Source of the DNA: Micromonospora sp. WMMA1363 | GTDB taxonomy: Bacteria; Actinomycetota; Actinomycetes; Mycobacteriales; Micromonosporaceae | NCBI RefSeq assembly: GCF_030345795.1 | Contig: NZ_JAUALB010000001.1 | Location: 4,518,001-4,582,000, forward strand | Reading direction: 5' to 3' | Length of the DNA stretch: 64,000 bases | Shown here: positions 26,565 through 35,991 of the stretch, piece after piece | Numbering within the stretch: position 1 is the stretch's first letter | Layout of the letters: the number at the start of each line of letters is the position of its first letter | Notes under the pieces: model-generated | Databases searched by the model: none | What the model was told of the DNA's origin: nothing | The model's input: only the letters and a program-made list of their open reading frames with translations | Made by a program: the position numbers and the translations under genes

Positions 26565-27944
26565 TACTGCAACGGCGGGTCGTGACTTATGGCGGTTTGA
26601 GTCGTTTGCGGTAGTGGGCGGCTCGGGCTTGTTCCTGGCGGCGACGGCGGAAGTCGGACCAGCGCAGGATGTGGTCGGCTCGACGGCGGGTGGTCAGGAC
26701 GAGGTGGGCGAACAGGCGGCGGATTTCGTTGCTGCTCAGCGGGATCTGGCTGCGCTCGTTTGCGGTGGTGCCCCCTTTGCGGCTTCGAGGGCGCGGGTGA
26801 CGACGAGGAACGCGGCGGCGGCCATCGCGAGGGTGATGTGGGCGTACCAGGCGTCGTAGCGGCGGACCTGGTACTGGTCCAGGCCGACCTCGTTCTTCGC
26901 GGTCTGGAACGATTCCTCCACCGACCAACGGCTACCGGCGACCCGCACCAGGTCGCGTAGTCGGGTGCCGCGGGGGCCGAAGCAGACGTAGTAGGCGATG
27001 TCGCCGGGATCCGTGATCGAGCGTCGGGCCAGGACCCAGCCGCGGCGGCCGTGGGCAAAGGTGCGGCGGATCGGCAGCCGAGCCCAGTCGTAGCGGCGCG
27101 GCCCGTGCGCGCCGTCACCACACGACAGTCGTTGCCACGCGCCCGCACGCACCCTGCCGATCAGCTCGTCGACACCGGTGGTGGTGTGCAGCCCGGAGGG
27201 CACCCGATCGTCGCGTCGGGTGGCCATCACGTACGCGATGTCCCGATCCTCCAACCAGCCCCGCAGGCCAGGGTTCTGCCCGTAGGCCTCATCGGCCGTG
27301 AACCACGAAAACGGCACCCCCGCGGTGACCGCCCGCTCCAGCATGGCCTGCGCCTGCTGCGGCTTGGTCGCGAACCCGACGGCGTCCGGGATCGCCGAGC
27401 GCCGGCACCGGTCCCGATCACCGGTCCACGACTTCGGCAGGTACAACTCCCGATCGATCAACGCCCGACCCCGCGGCGTGGCGTAGCACAGGAACGTGCC
27501 GATCTGGCAGTTCTCGGTCTTGCCCGCCGTACCCGAATACTGCCGTTGGACCCCCGCCGACGCACGGCCCTTCTTGACGAACCCCGTCTCGTCAGCGATG
27601 AGCACCCCGGCCGCATCGCCGATCTGGTCCACCACGTAATCGCGCACGTCATCGCGGACCGCGTCCCGGTCCCACGCCGCGCTGCACAGCATGCCCTGCA
27701 ACCCGTCCGGCGACACATGCCCAGCCTGCTCCGCGAGGGTCCAGCCGTTACGCCGCTCCAACGGTGCCAGTAGCCCCCGCACATACGCCCATGCCCGCCG
27801 CCGCGGCTCCACCCGCTCAAACCGATGCGCGAACCGGAAGAACAACTCCTCCAACCCGGCATCCCACGACCCGACCACCCGCGCATCCACCACAACCAAC
27901 CAACGAATGATCAGCACCCGAAGCTACGACCCGCCGTTGCAGTA
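26565..27944 (-). mobile_element. IS701-family insertion sequence, copy B (complete, 1380 bp)
   Basis: Same ends as copy A, opposite orientation, flanked by CTAG (26561-26564 and 27945-27948). At least one silent change distinguishes it from A and C (near 27439). Confidence 0.97.
26736..27917 (-). CDS. IS701-family transposase (copy B)
   Basis: 393 residues, identical in protein sequence to copy A. The -1 frame C-terminal extension (ending at 26587) and the A AAG GGG slippery site are conserved. Confidence 0.93.
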   Translation of the reverse strand: MLIIRWLVVVDARVVGSWDAGLEELFFRFAHRFERVEPRRRAWAYVRGLLAPLERRNGWTLAEQAGHVSPDGLQGMLCSAAWDRDAVRDDVRDYVVDQIGDAAGVLIADETGFVKKGRASAGVQRQYSGTAGKTENCQIGTFLCYATPRGRALIDRELYLPKSWTGDRDRCRRSAIPDAVGFATKPQQAQAMLERAVTAGVPFSWFTADEAYGQNPGLRGWLEDRDIAYVMATRRDDRVPSGLHTTTGVDELIGRVRAGAWQRLSCGDGAHGPRRYDWARLPIRRTFAHGRRGWVLARRSITDPGDIAYYVCFGPRGTRLRDLVRVAGSRWSVEESFQTAKNEVGLDQYQVRRYDAWYAHITLAMAAAAFLVVTRALEAAKGAPPQTSAARSR

Positions 27945-28026
27945 CTAGCCGGGCGCGGGCAGCCCGCCGGTGGTTGTCGGCGCCGGGACGCACGATCGTG
28001 CGGCTGCCCGGGGTGCCGGCGGCCCC

Positions 28027-30386
28027 TCAACGCACCTCGAGTTCCCACAACGAGTATCCCCACATCGTGGCACGCTGGGTGCCGACCACCCGGACGTAAC
28101 GAGCCGCCGCCGACTTCACGCTGATCCTGACAGTCCCGCCGTTTCCGCGGTTGGTGGAGTGGACAGTCGACCATGTTGTCCCGTCACGTGAGAACTCGAC
28201 CCGGTATCTGGTCGCGTAGGCCGCCTCCCAGATCAGCCGGACCTCGGTAACGGCCCACACCGATCCGAGATCGACTGCTATCCATTGTGAGTTACTGTCC
28301 CACTCACTGGACCACCGAGTCGTCCGGTCGCCGTCGACCACGTTCCCGGCCGCAAACGAGGATGTCTCCGTGCTGGAGGCGCCAGCCGCGCGACCGAGGG
28401 CCAGGTTGCGTTTCGTGGGTCCGGTCGACCGGTGGCGGCGGTCGGCACCTGAGCCGACACCGAGGGAGCCGGCCTTGTCGCCGGGGGTGTCGACACAGCA
28501 GGAGTTGGTGTCCGGCTGGGAGACTTCGACGCGGTCGGGGTCACGCTCGGGCTCAGGGTCGGCGTCGGCGTCGGGCTTTCGAGGGTGGGCGTCGGCGCCG
28601 GTGACGTCGCTGCCTCGAGAGCCCGCTGCACGTCGCCGGCACCCGCATCCACGTCGTCGCGCAGTGCGAAGACGGCGCCGCTGACGGCCGCGACGATGGC
28701 TGCGACCAGGGCTGCTCCCAGCAGCCCGCGACCACCGAGGCGGGGCCCCGCACCGGGACGCGTGGGTGACGGTGGGGTCGACGCGAGCACCGGCAGCTGT
28801 GCTGTTGGCTCGGCCGACGCCGTCGGAGCCGACGACGCACCAGGCGGCTGTCCGCCCGGTGGCGCGCCGCCGCCACCCGGCGAGGCTACGGGAGCCTCGG
28901 TGCGCGGCTCTGGATCCGGGTCCGGGCGGGTAGTGGGAACCGCCACCGACGTCGACAGAGGCACAGGCGATTCTGCCGTGCTATCGGGCACCGAATCCGG
29001 CCGTGAGCGGGTCGGAGCGGGTCCGGCGGGGGCGGACCTGTCGGAGGCGACAGAGGAGCCGGACAGGTGAGCCGCATCGTCTGCCGCGGTCGCCCGTCGA
29101 GGCTGCGGCATTCTGTCTGCGGTGTCTCCCTTCTGGGAGCCGCTTCTCGTGCTTGTGGTCGGCATCAGGGTGGACCGTCGGGGTCGAGTTATGATCAACC
29201 CGGGCTCGTCGCCGTCCGCCGGACGCTCGCCGTCTCGCTGCGTCAGCACGGCCGTCGGCGCATCCAGGTAGTTCGCTAGCAGCTGAAGACTCCGCGGATC
29301 AATCGCATCCACCTCGACTCTGATCAAACGGTCGCGGTGAAGCCACTCCGGCCGCTGCGTCGCCACGGTTGCCGCCACGAGCCACTCACTCGCCAGCTTG
29401 CCGAACACGCGAAACGGCGTGCGAGCGTCGGGACCGCGGCCCAACAGAACGACACATTCTGACGTGTCCGCCTCGCCTGTTCCGTCGCCGACGTTCGGCA
29501 CGGACTGCTTCGTACGCAGGTCCAACATCCGCCGGTCGGCGGACACCGGTTGCCGCGTCACATCGGTCGGGGACACCGCCTGGTCCTCGGCGATCTCGTC
29601 CAGGTCCTGGTCGGCGAACGGAAACGGGCTTTCCAAACGTAGCGGTGGCAACTCGTCGCGACCAGCCTGGCGCGGTCGGACGGCAAACCACCCACCATCG
29701 TGCGGGCGACCACCGATCACCACCGCCGGCACCTGATCAGCGAGGCGTCGACAGAACTCCTGCGGCACTCCAGCGTTCGACGTGAGGAGAATCGGTCGAC
29801 CATCCCGCCCTCCGCGGGCAGCGATCAAATCGCCCAACTCGCCTGGCCCGATCTCACCCGCTTCGGTGTGTATGTTGCCCGATTCACTGATCGCGACCAG
29901 GACACTGAACAAACGCTCATCGACCTGCCACCACATCGGCGGCTCGGTCCGATCCGGCGCCAACGCGATGTCGGGTGCATCACGCGGCCGCATGCGTTCA
30001 AGCGCGACAGCCTCGGCTTCCCGGGGAGACCAGTCAACCCGCTGTCGCGCCGAAACGGGCAGCCGGGTCAGTAGTTCCTGCAGCGCCAGCCGGGCGTCGT
30101 CGTCCAACGGTTGGCCCGGCAGCCCAACGACGATCGCCATCCGCCCGGGCAGCCACGGCCGCTCACGCACTGCCGGGGTCAGTTCCCCAGAAGACAGCGG
30201 CCGAAGCCACAGACCGCTCTGAACGACCTCGACCACCCACTGCTCGGTGATCCGGTAGGCGCCCGCTTCGACCCGGGCCAGCCCGACCAGGAAGTCGACC
30301 GGCCCGGCCGGCACGTCACCGGCGACCGCGACGCCGTCGGAAAGCCAATCCAGTACGGACGACGCGGATACCTCCGGCCGAATCAT
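28027..30386 (-). pseudogene. Single-pass membrane protein with C-terminal F5/8-type (discoidin) domain, one frameshift
   Basis: From ATG 30386 (preceded by GGAAGGTGG) the protein has a cytoplasmic region of about 500 residues that I do not recognise (ASSVLDWLSDGVAVAG, WWQVDERLFSVLVAISESG, PILLTSNAGVPQEFCRRL), and a Pro/Ser/Thr-rich linker. A membrane helix (LLGAALVAAIVAAVSGAVFAL, near 28700) and a second TP-rich stalk (28440-28640) follow. Near 28400 the frame is lost; the next frame gives NLALGRAAGASSTETSSFA and RWSSEWDSNSQWIAVDLGS to the stop, a complete discoidin carbohydrate-binding fold. The total of 2360 bases is one short of a multiple of three, so one missing base explains the break. 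Predicted to bind an extracellular glycan and signal inward. Confidence 0.72.
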
Positions 30387-30429
30387 GTTGTCGCCACCTT
30401 CCACCGCTCACCGAACCCCTGACAGGTAT

Positions 30430-30708
30430 TCATCGTCCTGACCGACTGACCGCCCAACCGTAAGGCTGCACCGCGGCCAGCTCGCGTGCGGTCCCGGCAA
30501 GGTCCATCAGGCGCCGTGCGCCCTGCCGCTGGCCTGGGACGACTCCCACGAACTCAGCGGACTCACGGCCGGCGCGGCGGCGGACGCGGTACTCGTGGGT
30601 CGCCGCCGAGGTCGGATGGTCTCCGGGGCGCCGTAACGTGGGTGACTCGACCGGAACGCGCGAGTCTCCTGTCGGCCCGGGACGCCACCTGACAGAGATG
30701 ATGTTCAT
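30430..30708 (-). CDS. Small hypothetical protein upstream of the discoidin-domain gene
   Basis: 92 residues from ATG 30708 (MNIISVRWRPGPTGDSRVP) with GGGAGG upstream. Same strand as the discoidin-domain gene and 43 bp before its ATG, so probably one operon. Basic and Pro-rich; no domain recognised. The sequence upstream of the start joins the IS110 region, so its promoter may have been altered. Confidence 0.45.
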   Translation of the reverse strand: MNIISVRWRPGPTGDSRVPVESPTLRRPGDHPTSAATHEYRVRRRAGRESAEFVGVVPGQRQGARRLMDLAGTARELAAVQPYGWAVSRSGR

Positions 30709-30825
30709 GAGCACCTCCCGCCCGGGGTCTGACCCACCACCTGACTGACTTCGGGTCCTTAACGGGATTTGTCGGCCTCGGTCGGGAGGTGCTCGTGCAC
30801 TCACTGGACGTGGCGTTGTGACCTA

Positions 30826-31995
30826 ATAGGAGCCTGGCCAGAGGCCCCATCTCTGTCTTGTCCGCGTTGCCCGGCTGGTGCGTGCCGCCCTGCCCCCAGT
30901 CACGAACGACAGGACGACGATGCCTCCCATTACACCCGATGAAGCCGCGATCGAGGTCGTCGGTGGAGTCGACACCCATCAGGACACGCACACCGCGGCG
31001 GTGATCGACCTGGTCGGACGGGTGCTGGGCACCCAGCAGTTCCCCGCCACGCGGGCCGGCTACGCCGCCCTGCTGGCCTGGATGCACGGACACGGCCGGC
31101 TGAGCCGGGTCGGGGTCGAGGGCACCGGCGCCTACGGAGCGGGGCTCGCCCGCGTGCTGCGCGACGACCACGTCGACGTGATCGAGGTCGACCGCCCGGA
31201 CCGCAAGACCCGCCGGTTCCAGGGCAAATCCGACCCGATCGACGCCATCCAAGCCGCCAGGGCGGCCCTGGCCGGAGAACGCACCGGCACCCCCAAGCAG
31301 CGTGACGGCCGCGTCGAGGCCCTGCGTAACCTGCGGGTGGCCCGGCGCAGTGCGGTCGAGCAGCGCGCTGACACCCAACGCCAGATCAAGTCCCTGATCG
31401 TCACCGCCCCCGACGAGCTGCGTGCCCGGCTGCGCGGCCTGACCGTCAAACAGCTGATCGCCACCTGCGCGAACCTGCGCCCCGACCGGGCCGACGCCGC
31501 GACCCCGGCCACCGCCGTCAAGATCGCCCTACGCTCCCTCGCTCGCCGCCACCAGCAGCTCGCCACCGAGATCGCCGACCTGGACGAACTACTGCAGCCC
31601 CTCGTCGCCGCCATCAACCCCGGCCTACTGGCCGCCAACGGCCTCGGCGCCGACACCGCCGGCCAACTGCTGGTCAGCGCCGGCGAGAACCACGACCGGC
31701 TCACCTCCGAGGCCGGGTTCGCCATGCTCTGCGGCGTCGCCCCGATCCCCGCCTCGTCCGGCAAGACCACCCGGCACCGCCTCAACCGCGGCGGCGACCG
31801 GCAGGCCAATGCCGCCATCTACCGCGTCGTGCTCTGCCGCCTGCGCTGGGACCCCCGCACCCGCGCCTACACCGAACGACGCACCAAAGAAGGCCTGTCC
31901 AAGAAAGAGATCATCCGGTGCTTGAAGCGCTACATCGCCCGCGAGCTCTACCAGATCATCACAGCCAACGATCTTGAACTCGCCGCTTGACATCC
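30826..31995 (+). mobile_element. IS110-family element, approximate limits
   Basis: The transposase gene is flanked by the direct repeat ataggagc at 30826-30833 and 31996-32003, the best boundary candidates. IS110 has no classical inverted repeats, and its guide (bridge) RNA normally comes from a non-coding end, so the left limit could lie farther out; gagcacctcccg (30709-30720) and its complement (30783-30794) form a possible hairpin there. Confidence 0.6.
30920..31990 (+). CDS. IS110-family DEDD transposase
   Basis: 356 residues from ATG 30920. RuvC-like DEDD part: VVGGVDTHQDTHTAAVID, RVGVEGTGAYGAGLAR, RRFQGKSDPIDAIQAARA. C-terminal Tnp_20 domain with the catalytic serine motif PASSGKTTRHRLNRGGDRQA. 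Length and motifs are complete, so it is probably active. Its 3' end lies 270 bp from the AfsA-like gene stop. Confidence 0.92.
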   Translation: MPPITPDEAAIEVVGGVDTHQDTHTAAVIDLVGRVLGTQQFPATRAGYAALLAWMHGHGRLSRVGVEGTGAYGAGLARVLRDDHVDVIEVDRPDRKTRRFQGKSDPIDAIQAARAALAGERTGTPKQRDGRVEALRNLRVARRSAVEQRADTQRQIKSLIVTAPDELRARLRGLTVKQLIATCANLRPDRADAATPATAVKIALRSLARRHQQLATEIADLDELLQPLVAAINPGLLAANGLGADTAGQLLVSAGENHDRLTSEAGFAMLCGVAPIPASSGKTTRHRLNRGGDRQANAAIYRVVLCRLRWDPRTRAYTERRTKEGLSKKEIIRCLKRYIARELYQIITANDLELAA

Positions 31996-32262
31996 ATAGG
32001 AGCATCCAGCACGGACGGGACTGTCGGCACCCGCACGGCGAGAACGATCGGACGAGGGTCATGGCTACGCCGGCCGGGAAGCCGCAGCGGTGCGACAACA
32101 GCGCCTCTAGGTCAGGACCTGTCGCGTCTCCCACGGCCGGGAACGAGCCGAAAACCAGCGCCACAACGCCGCCCCACCTGCCTGGCATGAATCCGACCGG
32201 TGAAGCCGAAGCAGCTGCTCCTCGACACGTGGGCGGTGACGTCGAGACACCGCCATCGATGG

Positions 32263-33222
32263 TCACTGTGGCGGTCGGCTCTGCGCTCGGCTGGTAAGCA
32301 CGTTGAGCACAGCGAGTACGGTGCCGCCCTGCACCACCTCGACCGACCGCTCACCGTCAGCCCGGCCTGGTCGGGCGACGAGGCGCACGGGAGCGTCCAG
32401 TTCGACGAACGCATCGAACGTGCCGGAGAGGCCGGTCATCACCGCGGCGGTGGGCTCGGGACTCAGCGCGGCGCCGAGCTGACGGGCCGCCTCGACGAGG
32501 AGTGTTCCCGGGACGTGGTCCTGCCGGTGGTCAAAGAGGCCCAGGTGGTCGAAGGGCAGCAGCATTCGTGCGCTGGTCCCGCCCGAATCGGAACGCAACT
32601 CGGCCAGCAGCACGTCGGCGGTGAGGAACCGGCCGACGGTCGAGGGGGCGACGTGCCCGTCCAGGTACGGGGACAGCTGGTCGGACCAAGGCGGCGGCGA
32701 CCCGCTGCGAGCCCGGCGGCGCAGCACCGTGTAGGTGGCCGGGGAGGCGACCGACGAGGTGATCGCCGTCCATCCGATTCGCACACCGCCCAGTGACAGT
32801 TCGCACCGGGACGTGAACGCGCGGAGCCGGCTTCCGGTTCGGACCACCGACACGTCGACGTGCATCGTCAGCTTGACCGAGCCGCTGTCGGGTCGTTGCA
32901 CGTACGCGTCGGCCGGCACGGACATCTCGCAGGAGCTCATCAGAAAACGGGTGTCTTCGGCCAGGTCGAGGCAGTTGTGGCCGACATAGATGACGACCTG
33001 CCGGCAGGCCTCCAGCAGCAGCATCGGATCGAGACGGCGGTTCGCCTCCGCGGTGTGCGCCGAATAGTACGCGTGTCTCCGGGGCAGCCAGGCCGTAGCC
33101 ACGTATCCGCCCATGCCGTCCGAGCGGACGTCGGCAAGGAAGACGGTGTCAGCGTGGCGGCGATGCACAGCCGCCGGGTCGACGGTTGTGTGGGGTTGGT
33201 TCGGTAGCCGGGTGTCGGTCAT
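32263..33222 (-). CDS. AfsA-type hotdog protein (A-factor biosynthesis-like)
   Basis: 319 residues from ATG 33222, which overlaps the LLM gene stop (ATGA). Two AfsA hotdog repeats are visible: VFLADVRSDGMGGYVATAWL with DPMLLLEACRQVVIYVGHN (about 22-110), and VLLAELRSDSGGTSARMLLP with PGTLLVEAARQLGAALS (about 200-290). AfsA proteins condense a beta-ketoacyl thioester with dihydroxyacetone phosphate to start gamma-butyrolactone signals; related proteins act in other furan and butenolide pathways. Its place as the last gene after an ACP and acyl ligase suggests a product-forming condensation rather than a stand-alone signalling gene. Identity as an A-factor synthase is not proven. Confidence 0.82.
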   Translation of the reverse strand: MTDTRLPNQPHTTVDPAAVHRRHADTVFLADVRSDGMGGYVATAWLPRRHAYYSAHTAEANRRLDPMLLLEACRQVVIYVGHNCLDLAEDTRFLMSSCEMSVPADAYVQRPDSGSVKLTMHVDVSVVRTGSRLRAFTSRCELSLGGVRIGWTAITSSVASPATYTVLRRRARSGSPPPWSDQLSPYLDGHVAPSTVGRFLTADVLLAELRSDSGGTSARMLLPFDHLGLFDHRQDHVPGTLLVEAARQLGAALSPEPTAAVMTGLSGTFDAFVELDAPVRLVARPGRADGERSVEVVQGGTVLAVLNVLTSRAQSRPPQ

Positions 33223-34106
33223 CGGTCGGGTCCTTCCGTGTTCTCGTCGAGCAGTCCCGTGCGGGCGATCGCGGCGAGTGCCTCGAGGTGTTCGTCGAGC
33301 GACGTGAACCCGGCACCGAGCGTGCTCACGGCCAGGTGTGTAGCGCGGGCTTCGCGCCACCGCCGGGCCGCCGCGGCAACCCCGGCCGCGCCGCCGTCGG
33401 TGTAGCGGACCCGGCCGTGCATGCCGATCGCCTCGACGGGCCGACCGGCCGCCTCCGCCGCCTCCGCCACGATCACCCGGGCCGCCGTGAGCTCCGGTCC
33501 GGGCTGGAGGCGGGGCATCCAGCCGTCCCCGGTACGGCCCGCCCGGCGGTACGCTGCCGGGCTGGCACCACCGATCCAGATGGGGATCGGTCGACTCGGT
33601 AGTGGGTTGATGCCGGCCGCGACGATTCGCTCACCGTTGTGATCGAAGTTGACCGACCGATGTGTCCACAGTGCACGCAACAGCGCGATCTGCTGGTCGA
33701 GCCGCTCACCCCGAGATCGCATTGGCCGGCCCAGGGCCTCGTACTCCACCGCGTTCCAGCCGATGCCGACCCCCAGTCGCAGCCGGCCTCCGGAGAGGAG
33801 CTCGATCTCAGCCGCCTGCTTGGCGACCAGCGCGGTCTGCCGTTGCGGCAGGACCAGGACGCCGGTCACGAGGTCGAGGTCGCACACCGCCGCGAGGTAG
33901 CCGAAGAGCACCAGAGGTTCGTGAAACGGATCACCCACGTCATACACACCCTGCCAGCTCGGATGTCCGGCGGGATCGGCACCGAGCACGTGGTCGTACG
34001 CGAGGAGATGCCGGAACCCCAGCTCCTGCACCGCACTCGCGTAGTCGCGTAGGGCTCGTGGACCGCCGTGCAGCTCGCCCTGAGGTAGGACGACTCCGAT
34101 CTCCAT
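33219..34106 (-). CDS. LLM-class F420-dependent (or flavin) oxidoreductase
   Basis: 295 residues from ATG 34106, overlapping the UbiA stop by one base (TGATG). Luciferase-like barrel: MEIGVVLPQGELHGGPRAL, GFRHLLAYDHVLGADPAGH, VTGVLVLPQRQTALVAKQAA, LLSGGRLRLGVGIGWN, then PIPIWIGGASPAAYRRA and DGWMPRLQPGPEL. The TGVLVLPQRQ bulge and GVGIGWN motif are typical of F420-type LLM enzymes. Probable role: reduction or oxidation of a pathway intermediate, e.g. a double bond after the AfsA-like condensation (inference). Confidence 0.88.
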   Translation of the reverse strand: MEIGVVLPQGELHGGPRALRDYASAVQELGFRHLLAYDHVLGADPAGHPSWQGVYDVGDPFHEPLVLFGYLAAVCDLDLVTGVLVLPQRQTALVAKQAAEIELLSGGRLRLGVGIGWNAVEYEALGRPMRSRGERLDQQIALLRALWTHRSVNFDHNGERIVAAGINPLPSRPIPIWIGGASPAAYRRAGRTGDGWMPRLQPGPELTAARVIVAEAAEAAGRPVEAIGMHGRVRYTDGGAAGVAAAARRWREARATHLAVSTLGAGFTSLDEHLEALAAIARTGLLDENTEGPDR

Positions 34107-35014
34107 CACCCGAGCAACCCACCGGTGACGAGCGTCGCGTCCAGGACGATCACATAGAGCATGGCGAGCGACGTGGGCCACTTCCGCTCCCGGCCCCTCA
34201 GGTAGGAGAAGGCGCCCGCGATCGGGAAGACGAGAGCCACGTAGGGTAGAAGTGCTGTGACCGACACGTGCCACGGCTCGGTGATCGCGGTCAGTAGGGC
34301 GCACGCGAGCAGAGCCCAGCCGAGCGTGAGCACGCCACTGCCGGTGGCGCCGAGCGCGGTGGCCGAGTACGTCCGGGCCCCCGGGTGGGGGTCGCGTACG
34401 GTCTTGCGGGCGAATTCGTAGTGCAGGAACGCGGCGGCGAACACAATGATCAGCAGGACTGGGTGGGCTCCCGGCCGTACCAGCGCCGTGCCGGTCACGG
34501 ACATGTACAGGTAGACGCCGATCAGCAGTTGCACCGGGTACGCCACGACGATGTAGAGCAGCGCCCGGTCACGCAGCCTCGGCAAGCGCAGTGTGAGCCG
34601 GGTGAGTAGCTCGGTGTAGCCCACGAGGACCGCCACCGTCACCGCCGACCAGGGGGCGAGTGGAACGTTGACGACGATCGCCAGGGCAGCCGCCGCCCAC
34701 CCGGCCCGGCGCAGCTCGATCACGCTGACCAGACCGGTGACCAGCGGACGGGTCGGGTTGTGCACCCGGTCGTACGACTCGTCCATCCGCTCGTCGGCCA
34801 GCCGCAGGTAGAGCAGGACCACGATGATCGTCGTGGCCCGGACCAGCGACCCGGTCGACGGCCGCCAGGCGCCCCCCGCTGCGGTGACCGCAGCGGCCTC
34901 GTACGCACACGCCCACAGCACTCCGTAGGCGACGTGTACCCCCGGCGCGAAGACAGCGCCGAGAAACGCGCGGTAGCGCAGCAGCGCCGGGGCCTGCCCG
35001 ACGGCGCCGTTCAT
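34106..35014 (-). CDS. UbiA-family membrane transferase
   Basis: 302 residues from ATG 35014 (ATGA overlap with the NDK-like gene). Eight to nine hydrophobic helices. First Asp-rich motif D74-ERM-D78-ESY-D82 followed by HNPTRPLVTGLVS, the DxxxDxxxD pattern of UbiA enzymes where Mg2+-diphosphate binds. The second polar loop is FLHYEFARKTVRDPHPGART, in the YxxxK-D style. UbiA proteins move a prenyl or other activated group from a (di)phosphate to an acceptor in the membrane. In this operon the donor could be a phosphorylated or nucleotide-activated intermediate made by its neighbours; the chain length of the donor cannot be read from the sequence. Confidence 0.82.
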   Translation of the reverse strand: MNGAVGQAPALLRYRAFLGAVFAPGVHVAYGVLWACAYEAAAVTAAGGAWRPSTGSLVRATTIIVVLLYLRLADERMDESYDRVHNPTRPLVTGLVSVIELRRAGWAAAALAIVVNVPLAPWSAVTVAVLVGYTELLTRLTLRLPRLRDRALLYIVVAYPVQLLIGVYLYMSVTGTALVRPGAHPVLLIIVFAAAFLHYEFARKTVRDPHPGARTYSATALGATGSGVLTLGWALLACALLTAITEPWHVSVTALLPYVALVFPIAGAFSYLRGRERKWPTSLAMLYVIVLDATLVTGGLLG

Positions 35015-35991
35015 GACGCCGCCACGGTGGCCAGCGCCCGCCACGGGCCGGGATCGGCTCCGGCCAGCAGCTGTCCGTACTGCGGGTGGGAAAGCGGTAC
35101 CGCGTGGCTGCCCACCACGATGAAATCCCAGCCGGTCAGCGGCAGGTCCGCCGACCAGATCATGTTGACCAGTGGCCCCCAGCTCGCCGGCTCGTCGGTC
35201 GCCGAGGCCAGCTCGGCGGCCAGCGTTTGGCGTACCTCGTCCGGCAGGGCCGCCGTGGCGAGGAGTTCCTCCACGGCCCTGGTCAGGCGGCGGGTCGAGG
35301 CAACGAACTCCAGGTCATGTGGGGGGTGCTCGGCGTACAGTTCCCGGGCGAGCGTGGTCGTCTGATCGTGCCGGTCCGTGTTCGCCAGCGCCTGGCCGAC
35401 CAGTGCGCGGCGGTCCCGGTGCTCGAGCAGGATGCCAAGCTCCCGGACGAGATCGGCCGGCTCGTCGGAGGCGTGCACCAGGTTGAGCAGGAAGCCGAAA
35501 TCGCCGAGCCGGGTCCGTAGCTGGCCTGGGCGGCGCCGCACTGGATCGGCCGGCCCCTTGTCGATGCTGAGCGCCACCGTGGCCGGCACATCGACGGGTT
35601 CGGTGGGGCGTAACAGAATCACCAGTGAGTCGGACTGCCCGCACAGCGCGTCGGCAAGTAGACAGCGTTGGGGTGTCGCGCGGTTCAGCTGGTAGTGCCA
35701 GATCGCACGGACCGTTTCACGGCGCATGTGCAGCCGCCGGGCCGCCACGATCCGGAAGCTCTTCTCGCTCAGCCATTCGGTGGCGCGCTCGATCGAACGC
35801 GACGCCACCGCGTCCGGCTTCATCAGCAGCATGGCGTGCTCGTACGCGAATCGCACCGGGTCGGGTGTCAGCGCGGACAGCTGCTCGTACGCCTCCAGGA
35901 AGTAGCTGTCGGTGCCGTGACGACGCTGCTTGCCCGGATCGTGGGTCAGGCCTTCGGGGAACGGCGGCCCGTAGGCCGCGATGCCACTCAC
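35011..35991 (-). CDS. Nucleoside-diphosphate-kinase-like protein with C-terminal extension
   Basis: 326 residues from GTG 35991 (GTGA overlap with the reductase stop). Residues 52-190 follow the NDK fold: HAMLLMKPDAVASRSIERAT with Lys58, a RIVAARRLHM strand, and FGFLLNLVHASDEPADLVRE, where His173 matches the phospho-histidine of N-I-V-H-G-S-D. The normal tight GxIRGDF segment is changed to QLRTRLGDF, and an N-terminal 50 and C-terminal 135 residues are extra (NDK is usually 140). It is therefore a divergent kinase, probably acting on a pathway phosphate rather than on housekeeping NDPs. Function by homology only. Confidence 0.75.
   Translation of the reverse strand: MSGIAAYGPPFPEGLTHDPGKQRRHGTDSYFLEAYEQLSALTPDPVRFAYEHAMLLMKPDAVASRSIERATEWLSEKSFRIVAARRLHMRRETVRAIWHYQLNRATPQRCLLADALCGQSDSLVILLRPTEPVDVPATVALSIDKGPADPVRRRPGQLRTRLGDFGFLLNLVHASDEPADLVRELGILLEHRDRRALVGQALANTDRHDQTTTLARELYAEHPPHDLEFVASTRRLTRAVEELLATAALPDEVRQTLAAELASATDEPASWGPLVNMIWSADLPLTGWDFIVVGSHAVPLSHPQYGQLLAGADPGPWRALATVAAS

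Noticed and set aside
32263..33222. Naming the AfsA-like gene as a gamma-butyrolactone signal synthase (afsA)
   Set aside because: There is no adjacent receptor-type regulator, and the gene is the last member of a long enzymatic operon; family membership alone does not prove an A-factor product.
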